DNA from: Candidatus Opimibacter skivensis
GTDB taxonomy: Bacteria; Bacteroidota; Bacteroidia; Chitinophagales; Saprospiraceae
Length of the DNA: 64,000 nt
Assembly (NCBI GenBank): GCA_016721905.1
Contig: JADKHH010000012.1
Location: forward strand, 1-64,000
Reading direction: 5' to 3'
The notes under the pieces are model-generated. The model was not told the DNA's origin. It made no database searches and saw nothing but the letters and a program-made list of their open reading frames with translations. A program made the translations under genes and the position numbers. Positions 58,160 through 64,000 of the stretch are shown piece after piece (positions within the stretch are counted from its first letter, which is position 1; every line of letters starts with the position of its first letter).

Positions 58160-58585
58160 ATGCCAGTTTACAAGTACATTCGAAAGAAAAAGTGGTTCTC
58201 TTATATAGGACCAGGGAACCCAGGGGATTTTGTTCAAGCGATTTATAGGGGAACAGATGAGGATGATGTTGAAGACCCGTTGCTCGGGCCCAATGGCGGT
58301 GTGCCAGGCAAAACATATATAGTTGGCTTATTAAATAAAGCTTCAGCAGTAGTAGCCCCATGCCCGGATTTTTGCAATGGTGGAGAAGCAATTCGCATCA
58401 GCAAAGCGGATAGAGATATTATGAATGCTTTTCAAAAAACAAGTGAACTAATGGAAAAGCAATTCAACAAAGAAAGAAGACAATATTTGAGAAATGTATC
58501 ATCTGACAAACCTGTGGTGACAAGGAAAATGTCGAAAACAGGACAAAAATCCAAGCCCAAAACGAAGGCGAAAGGAAAAGGTTGA
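58160..58585 (+). CDS. Small cassette protein, copy 2 (intact)
   Basis: A 141-residue soluble protein of unknown family. N-terminal part: KWFSYIGPGNPGDFVQAIYR, DVEDPLLGPNGGVPGKTYIV. Middle: CPDFCNGGEAIRISKADRDI. C-terminal part: a helical, strongly basic tail (FNKERRQYLRNVSSDKP, then KSKPKTKAKGKG). The first 90 residues are related to the broken gene at 48743. Being first in both cassettes and 86 bases before the peptidase gene, it may be the peptidase's substrate, activator or inhibitor (inference). The region is AT-rich compared with its surroundings. Confidence 0.7.
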   Translation: MPVYKYIRKKKWFSYIGPGNPGDFVQAIYRGTDEDDVEDPLLGPNGGVPGKTYIVGLLNKASAVVAPCPDFCNGGEAIRISKADRDIMNAFQKTSELMEKQFNKERRQYLRNVSSDKPVVTRKMSKTGQKSKPKTKAKGKG

Positions 58586-58671
58586 TGCCTATATCGGTAA
58601 ATGGGATGTTTTAATAATTGAGTTATATTTTTTCATCCAGATGGTTAGAACTTTTAATACAATTTTTCATA

Positions 58672-59568
58672 ATGGAACATATAGCCCAAGTCTCTCAATT
58701 GAACTTAGAAGCCGGGGATATCCTGGATGTACTTAATTGGAAAGATATTCCTAAATCTGTTCAAAAATTTGTAGGACGTTTAAGAGGTAAGTATACTTTT
58801 TTTGATGATTTATACAATTTTAAAAGAGGACTTGAGCAACTAGATCCAGCGACTAAAGCAGAATCTTACTTCTGTGATCTTTTCCTTGGAATAGTCTATT
58901 ATTATTTGGTGGATGAGAAGCCACGCAACAGGGAAATAGCATTACACTATTTACAAAAATCAATTAATAACACTAGGGATCAAATTGCCGACCCGCAAAG
59001 GCAATCTTTAGTTCTTCGAATGTTGATTTCAGTGAAGCATAGACTAACCCGTTTGGATAGGATTCTATTTTTAATAGATACAAACTATGACAAAGAAGTA
59101 TCTTTTGAATCGGTAAGGAGACATTATGACAAATTCGTTACTTCAGTATGGTTGTCCAACTTTGATGATAGGAAATTTGAGCGTGCGATATGTACATACA
59201 ATCAATTATTCATTTTTGCACATGGAGATGAAACCGGAACATTTTTGGGCAAAAAGCTAATACAACCTGAATGGATGATTGCCAATCTTCAGCATCCAGA
59301 GAAGTGTGTAGAAGTGTTAGGTTTGTTTTCTTGTCAAGAAAATCTAAGTAATTCCTTGATCATGGATAATGTGGATTATTTCTTGACAGATTCCATTCTG
59401 TCAAACGCTCACATCAATGAAATGTTTGCATATGGATATGTTCAAAATTATGTGAGGTCACATAGAGTGGTAGATTCTTTCGACATAGCTAGGATAGGCC
59501 CCATTTTTCGGGCAAACTCAAATCCAAGGCTTGAATTATTTGAAGGGGGTACCCGGATTAGAACTTGA
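58672..59568 (+). CDS. Caspase/CHAT-like cysteine peptidase, copy 2 (intact)
   Basis: A 298-residue protein. Residues 1-130 are helical, perhaps TPR-like (LDVLNWKDIPKSVQKFVGRL, LYNFKRGLEQLDPATKAESY, NREIALHYLQKSINNTRDQI). Residues 135-290 have the caspase-haemoglobinase layout: strand plus dyad His184 in NQLFIFAHGDETGTFLGKKL and strand plus Cys221 in VEVLGLFSCQENLSNS, then helices as in CHAT domains (EMFAYGYVQNYVRSHRVVDS, FDIARIGPIFRANSNP). I choose the ATG at 58672 over an upstream TTG because copy 1 supports it. It lies three bases before the kinase gene. Substrate unknown. Confidence 0.7.
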   Translation: MEHIAQVSQLNLEAGDILDVLNWKDIPKSVQKFVGRLRGKYTFFDDLYNFKRGLEQLDPATKAESYFCDLFLGIVYYYLVDEKPRNREIALHYLQKSINNTRDQIADPQRQSLVLRMLISVKHRLTRLDRILFLIDTNYDKEVSFESVRRHYDKFVTSVWLSNFDDRKFERAICTYNQLFIFAHGDETGTFLGKKLIQPEWMIANLQHPEKCVEVLGLFSCQENLSNSLIMDNVDYFLTDSILSNAHINEMFAYGYVQNYVRSHRVVDSFDIARIGPIFRANSNPRLELFEGGTRIRT

Positions 59569-59571
59569 TGC

Positions 59572-62500
59572 ATGTCCAGGTCTTTCCACAGTTGGTTTTA
59601 TCTCAACTTCTTCTGGTGTTTCTTTATTAGCCAATCCATTGATGCACAAATCAGGTGTTTAAATGTAGGAGGACTTTCCCAGCATACCAATTTATTTGTC
59701 TATAAGTCTCCTTCAAATACGTTGTTGATTTCCTCGACGGCCGGACTCAATGTATATGATGGTCTTAATACCAAAGTATATCATCCAGTTTTACGCCACA
59801 TGTATGGACAAAATCTACAAAGTAATTTTTATGGGGATAGTATCGGAAGAATTTGGTTCACAACCTACGAAGCCTTAAATTATTATGATCCCCGTACGGA
59901 TGATCTTGACTATATGTTTATGATTTCATCAAGCGGCGATACCATAAAGGAAAACTACTGTACATTTCATCAGGAGGGAAACAATCTCTATCTCAAAGCT
60001 GGTAAGGAGATATTTGTTCTGGATGTCTCGACAAAGCGTATACTACACTCCTATCCAATAGACTTCTCTAAACTTCATGATCTGGCTTTGCTTAGGACGG
60101 ATGATCATCAGTATATCACGGGAGTTGGCGCAAAGGGATATATGGTTTACAAGATAGAACCGGCAAATAGTGTTTCATTGATAGATAGTGGGAGTATCAA
60201 TGGCACGTCCATTTTAAATCACCATGATGGATTATGCTGGATAGGCGATGCAGAGGGGAAAATTCATTATTATGATGCAAAAACGTCAAAGATCTTCTAT
60301 TCAAAGCAGGTGTCGAATGCGCTGGTAAACAGTATTTCCTATTTGTCAGATACTAAGCTTTTGATTTCGGGAAGATCGAATCAACTTTATGTCTTTGACA
60401 TTCACACAAGAAGCATTATCGACAGTATTGTTTTTTCTTCTACACCATTCAATACTCCTGTCAATCTATTGCTCACTCCTTTTGTAGATAGGGATTCTAC
60501 ATTGTGGGTAGGTAGCGATGGCCAGGGTGTTCTGTTTCATAATTTTAACAAAACAAAGTTTAAACATTTTCTGGGAAGTACAAATGGCAATAAATCTACT
60601 TCAATTATAAAGCTCTTTCAACAGGGAGATAAAAGTCTCATAACACTGAATCGAAAAGGTGGAATTCTTTGGATTAGTGAATCGGGACAAAAGCTATACC
60701 AATGGAATACACTGCCAATTGGGATATCGGATTTTACGGCCAATACAGGAGTTCAATTAAATGACAGACAAATCCTTTTTGCCAGCTATGGAAGGTTGTA
60801 TGTGCTGGATATTCACTCAAAAAAGATCAGTGTATTGTCAGGACCAGCTGAAGCAAAGCAACTAGAAATAAGTCAGCTGGAAAGATTATACAACGGCAAA
60901 ATTATTGTTAGTTGTTTTGGTGATCTGATGCAGGAGATCATGCTTGAAGGCAATACATATAGCCTACAGCCTTATGGAGATCTTTCTAAATATTCAGACA
61001 ATACGACTTATTTTAAGATAGATCAGCATAACCGGCTCTATATCAGTAATGATGAACTAACTATTCTTGTTTTCGCTCCATCATCCGATGGCACATCTCA
61101 TGTTTTTGAACGGGAACTTAATATGACAGGCGGTATAAGAGGCTTATGTGAAGACCCTCAGTCAAATGCAGTTTACATATCCAATTCACAAGGTCTTTTC
61201 CTAATCAATCGGGAGACCTGGACAATTGATCAAATAAAGGGTAAGGACAATATACTAACTCAAACAATATATTCCGTGCTGGCAGATGATGATGGCAACC
61301 TATGGTTGAGTTCCAATAAAGGGCTTATGAAATATGTTCCTGGCACGGATGAGGTAAGGGTTTTCACAGAAATGGATGGTATACAAGCTCTTGAATACAA
61401 TACCCACGCCTATCTGAAAACCGAAGATGGACACATGCTATTTGGTGGCGTCAATGGCCTGAATTATTTCCATCCGAGAGAAGTCAAATTTTCCACAAAA
61501 CCAGCTCCGGTGTATATCAGCGAAATGCTGATCAATGATGAAATTGACAGCACCTATAAAGTACCCCAGTATATTGAAAACGTCAATCTCAACTATAGCC
61601 AAAACACCATCTCCTTTGAGTTTCATGCTATCGACTATGCAGACCCAAAAGCCACACGTGTCATGTATAAGCTTGTAGGTGTCGATGAAGATTATGTACA
61701 GTCAAAAACTGCCCAGGGCTTTGCCCGGTATGCCAATCTCAGTCCTGGACGCTATACTTTTTCAATACTTGGTATGAATTCAGATGGACATTGGAATGAA
61801 ACCCCCAGGACTTTTCAAATCAGAGTCCATCCCCCCTTCTATCTCACCTGGTGGTTTATTTCTATCTCATCTTTGGCTATCATCAGTCTGTTGTATTGGA
61901 CCGTACGATCCTACTATCGCCGTAAGCTGGAGAAGAAGAATCTATTGCTCCGCGAACAAGCCCTCATCATCAAAAATCAACAAGCCATCGAACACGAACG
62001 CACCCGCATCGCTTCCGAAATGCACGATGACCTCGGTTCCGGCCTTACGACTATCCGGTATCTCAGTGATAAGGCATTGATGCAAGCTAAGGATACGGAG
62101 GAGGTAGAACAAATACAACGCATAGCCGATCACAGCAATACCCTGGTCCGGAATATGTCCGAGATCATCTGGGCCATGAACTCCCGCTTTGATGACGCCG
62201 AAAACCTGGCAGGCTACCTCCGCAGATATGCCTCGGAGTATCTTGAGGAACATTCAATACCTTTTAGCTTTGATATAGATGAAGAGCAATTGGAAAATGT
62301 AAACGTTCGGGGTGAAGTCAGAAGAAACCTGTTTCTGGTATTTAAAGAAGTACTCCATAATACAGTGAAGTATTCAGGCGCATCAGAAGTGATCATTCAT
62401 CTGCATATTGCCGATCATGTCACGATCAAAGTTTCTGAAGTTGGAGCCAGGGGCTTTGATCCCATTTCTTCGGAAGAAAAGGGCAATGGGCTATACAATA

Positions 62501-62598
62501 TCAAAAAACGCATGGATGCCATCCACGGCCGGATAGCTTATGAGCAATCTGCAGAGGCTATGCAAATCACTTTTTCAGCACCCATTCACTTGTCGTAA
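59572..62598 (+). CDS. Periplasmic-propeller histidine kinase, copy 2
   Basis: 1008 residues, exactly as long as copy 1, with the same order: signal peptide (FWCFFISQSIDAQ end), propeller repeats (SSTAGLNVYDG, LWVGSDGQGVLFHNF, LWLSSNKGLMKYVPG), Y_Y_Y domain (QNTISFEFHAIDYADPKATR), a membrane helix (WFISISSLAIISLLYWTVRS), HisKA_3 with H818 in ASEMHDDLGSGLTTIRYLS, and HATPase (VFKEVLHNTVKYSGAS, GNGLYNIKKRM). The propeller has diverged much more from copy 1 than the kinase core, which suggests a different signal and a shared output. Its stop codon directly abuts the regulator ATG. Confidence 0.9.
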   Translation: MSRSFHSWFYLNFFWCFFISQSIDAQIRCLNVGGLSQHTNLFVYKSPSNTLLISSTAGLNVYDGLNTKVYHPVLRHMYGQNLQSNFYGDSIGRIWFTTYEALNYYDPRTDDLDYMFMISSSGDTIKENYCTFHQEGNNLYLKAGKEIFVLDVSTKRILHSYPIDFSKLHDLALLRTDDHQYITGVGAKGYMVYKIEPANSVSLIDSGSINGTSILNHHDGLCWIGDAEGKIHYYDAKTSKIFYSKQVSNALVNSISYLSDTKLLISGRSNQLYVFDIHTRSIIDSIVFSSTPFNTPVNLLLTPFVDRDSTLWVGSDGQGVLFHNFNKTKFKHFLGSTNGNKSTSIIKLFQQGDKSLITLNRKGGILWISESGQKLYQWNTLPIGISDFTANTGVQLNDRQILFASYGRLYVLDIHSKKISVLSGPAEAKQLEISQLERLYNGKIIVSCFGDLMQEIMLEGNTYSLQPYGDLSKYSDNTTYFKIDQHNRLYISNDELTILVFAPSSDGTSHVFERELNMTGGIRGLCEDPQSNAVYISNSQGLFLINRETWTIDQIKGKDNILTQTIYSVLADDDGNLWLSSNKGLMKYVPGTDEVRVFTEMDGIQALEYNTHAYLKTEDGHMLFGGVNGLNYFHPREVKFSTKPAPVYISEMLINDEIDSTYKVPQYIENVNLNYSQNTISFEFHAIDYADPKATRVMYKLVGVDEDYVQSKTAQGFARYANLSPGRYTFSILGMNSDGHWNETPRTFQIRVHPPFYLTWWFISISSLAIISLLYWTVRSYYRRKLEKKNLLLREQALIIKNQQAIEHERTRIASEMHDDLGSGLTTIRYLSDKALMQAKDTEEVEQIQRIADHSNTLVRNMSEIIWAMNSRFDDAENLAGYLRRYASEYLEEHSIPFSFDIDEEQLENVNVRGEVRRNLFLVFKEVLHNTVKYSGASEVIIHLHIADHVTIKVSEVGARGFDPISSEEKGNGLYNIKKRMDAIHGRIAYEQSAEAMQITFSAPIHLS

Positions 62599-63228
62599 AT
62601 GAAACCAATCAAAATCGCCATCCTCGAAGACCTGAAAGAAGTTGCAGCACACCTGCAGACGATCTTCAACCGCGAGGACGATATGACATGTACCCAGTTG
62701 TATCAGAATGCCGAAGATGCGATGCATTTCCTGGTAGCAAGTCCGGTAGATATACTGATCGTGGATATCGGCTTGCCCAGGGCCAGTGGCATTGATGCCA
62801 TCCGCTTTCTGACCGAACATTGCCCGACGATGCAGTATTGCATGTTTACAGTCTATGAAGATGACGATAAGATTTTCAATTCGCTACAAGCAGGTGCCAA
62901 AGGGTATATACTCAAAGGCGCTCCCGCAGATAAGATTATCACCGCTGTCCGTGAACTACATGATGGCGGTTCACCGATGAGCCCTATCATCGCCAGGAAG
63001 CTACTCAATGTCTTTCAAAAACTCCAGGTGACTCCAGTAGTCGCAGCACTTCCCCTGACGAGCCGCGAACTGGAAATTTTACAACACCTATCCCGCGGTC
63101 TGCTCTATAAAGAAATCGGAGACAAACTAGGTATCACCATCGGTACCGTCAAGCAACACATCCACAAAATCTACGATAAGCTCCAGGTGTCTAATCGGAC
63201 AGAAGCGATTAATAAACTGAAAGGCTAA
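62599..63228 (+). CDS. LuxR/NarL-family response regulator, copy 2
   Basis: A 209-residue regulator with D56 in DILIVDIGLPRASG, FTVYEDDDKIF and the receiver Lys in AKGYILKGA. The helix-turn-helix region reads LTSRELEILQHLSRGLLYKE, then IGTVKQHIHKIYDKLQVSNR. The recognition-helix region is nearly the same as in copy 1, so both probably bind the same DNA site. No dyad of the 48041/53824 type is seen upstream of cassette 2 itself. Confidence 0.9.
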   Translation: MKPIKIAILEDLKEVAAHLQTIFNREDDMTCTQLYQNAEDAMHFLVASPVDILIVDIGLPRASGIDAIRFLTEHCPTMQYCMFTVYEDDDKIFNSLQAGAKGYILKGAPADKIITAVRELHDGGSPMSPIIARKLLNVFQKLQVTPVVAALPLTSRELEILQHLSRGLLYKEIGDKLGITIGTVKQHIHKIYDKLQVSNRTEAINKLKG

Positions 63229-63280
63229 GGCTAAGGCTAAGGCAAAGGGCAGCAGAGAGCAAGGAGCAAGGGGCAAGGAG
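63218..63280. repeat. AAGGCTA hexamer-type array and low-complexity run
   Basis: AAGGCTAAGGCTAAGGCTAA directly at the regulator stop, then GAGCAAGGAGCAAGGGGCAA units. It matches the AAGGCT array at 29234. Confidence 0.75.
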
Positions 63281-63337
63281 TTCATGTTCAATGCTTTTAC
63301 TTTTGAATCATGAACATCATTCTCTATTGACGGATCA

Positions 63338-63402
63338 TGGCTCCCCGGGGTTTGCATGCGTTAGGATGAGTGTAGGGCAACACAGGGGTCGGGGGCCAAA
63401 AG
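63338..63402. repeat. Dispersed element fragment, as at 16.8 kb
   Basis: GGCTCCCCGGGGTTTGCATG, then AGGATG and ACACAGGGGTCGGGGGCCAA match the left part of the element at 16797-16850. No gene is seen in 63403-63590. Confidence 0.7.
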
Positions 63403-63593
63403 GAATTCCGAATAACAATCCAAGAATAACGAAGTTTGAAGTTTGTCTGGAGTTTGATCCAGCTTGTAATCAATATGGAATAACCAGCAAGGAAGTAAAA
63501 GTTAGAAGTTTAAATAAATATGCCAAGTGCAGAAGGTCGTGTAGTGAGCAATGAAAATACTCTGGAAGCTGGAAGCTGGTAGCTTGGAGTTGA

Positions 63594-63655
63594 TATCATC
63601 AACTTATCAACCCATCAACTTATAAGCCCATAAGCTTATAAGCCTCTCACATATT
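63594..63655. repeat. Octamer array (ATCAACTT/ATAAGCTT type)
   Basis: ATCAACTT ATCAACCC ATCAACTT ATAAGCCC ATAAGCTT ATAAGCCT: 8-base period, the inverse strand of the AGTTGATA arrays. Confidence 0.8.
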
Positions 63656-63747
63656 AAGAATTTTCGTGATATTTGACCCATGGGGTGTATGGCATGCTTT
63701 TTGGTCGTTATTGAGTACTTTTACTACTCAATCAGTCTCGGGACACC

Positions 63748-64000
63748 ATGATCGAAACCCTGATTTCTTCCAAAACAAGGATCAAGCTCCTGCTGAAGTT
63801 TTTCCTCAACAGCAGCTCACGCTCCTACCTCCGCGGCCTGGAGACGGAATTTGGTGACTCTTCCAATGCTATTCGCCTGGAACTCAACAGGTTCGAAAAA
63901 GCAGGTATGCTCAAGACTTGCACCGAGGGCAACAAAAAATACTTCCAGGCCAACACCGACCACCCCCTTTATCGCGAGATCCACAACATCCTCATCAAAT
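63748..64000 (+). CDS. Winged-helix transcriptional regulator, cut by the window edge
   Basis: 84 codons are visible: LISSKTRIKLLLKFFLNSSS, YLRGLETEFGDSSNAIRLEL and AGMLKTCTEGNKKYFQANTD. This is an ArsR/MarR-like winged helix (helix-turn-helix about residues 25-55, wing about 60-70). In Bacteroidota similar regulators often begin polysaccharide or nucleotide-sugar clusters, but what follows is outside the window. The frame is open to base 64000. Confidence 0.75.
   Translation, partial: MIETLISSKTRIKLLLKFFLNSSSRSYLRGLETEFGDSSNAIRLELNRFEKAGMLKTCTEGNKKYFQANTDHPLYREIHNILIK

Overview
This window comes from a member of the Bacteroidota, probably a Saprospiraceae-like lineage. The placement to phylum rests on four things: several secreted proteins end in type IX secretion (T9SS) sorting domains, promoters match the phylum's TAnnTTTG box, there are large propeller-type sensor kinases, and the gene set includes galK, lhgO, a two-domain Nfu scaffold and a DUF4175 coiled-coil protein. 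The family-level placement is inference.

Layout. 1-1.3 kb is a truncated IS3-family element. From 1.5 to about 18.8 kb nearly every recognisable gene is broken by one or more frameshifts, many in homopolymers: a GH16 glucanase, DinB-like, ICMT-like, thioredoxin-like, T9SS esterase, VOC, ECF sigma factor, 2H ligase, amidohydrolase, DUF2071, methyltransferase and GlxA-like regulator. The pattern suggests poor consensus sequence at a contig end more than biological decay. From 18.9 to 47.3 kb the sequence is mostly clean: cytochrome/DUF3365 lipoprotein, cupin, galK, GNAT, a pyridoxamine-phosphate-oxidase-like protein, a 1500-residue secreted propeller protein, class IV aminotransferase, T9SS GH13 amylase, GT4 plus PIG-L pair, Nfu, lhgO, a DUF4175 / RsbW-like / ybeY operon, TerC, an SGNH esterase and a Wzz-like protein. 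An FkbM methyltransferase at 22.4 kb runs into very long poly-G tracts.

The most interesting region is 48.0-63.2 kb. It holds two diverged copies of one four-gene cassette: a small protein of unknown family, a caspase/CHAT-like cysteine peptidase with an N-terminal helical domain, a 1008-residue periplasmic-propeller histidine kinase, and a LuxR-type response regulator. The second copy is intact. In the first copy the small gene and the peptidase gene are broken (a frameshift in each, plus an in-frame TGA in the peptidase), while its kinase and regulator are intact. Between the copies lie a large Cys-rich T9SS protein and a small membrane protein. The promoter of the T9SS protein and a promoter upstream of cassette 1 share the same dyad, TATAAC-N4-GTTATA, placed exactly 23 bp before a TAnnTTTG box. 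I infer a sensor-regulator pair that controls a surface protein and is genetically coupled to a caspase-like peptidase with its own small partner; I do not recognise it as a described system.

Intergenic regions are full of repeats: degenerate 7-mer and 8-mer arrays, double-hairpin elements, a four-copy nested hairpin array (47.5-48.0 kb) and dispersed elements of about 100-170 bp that occur at two or more places. No tRNA, rRNA or CRISPR array was found.
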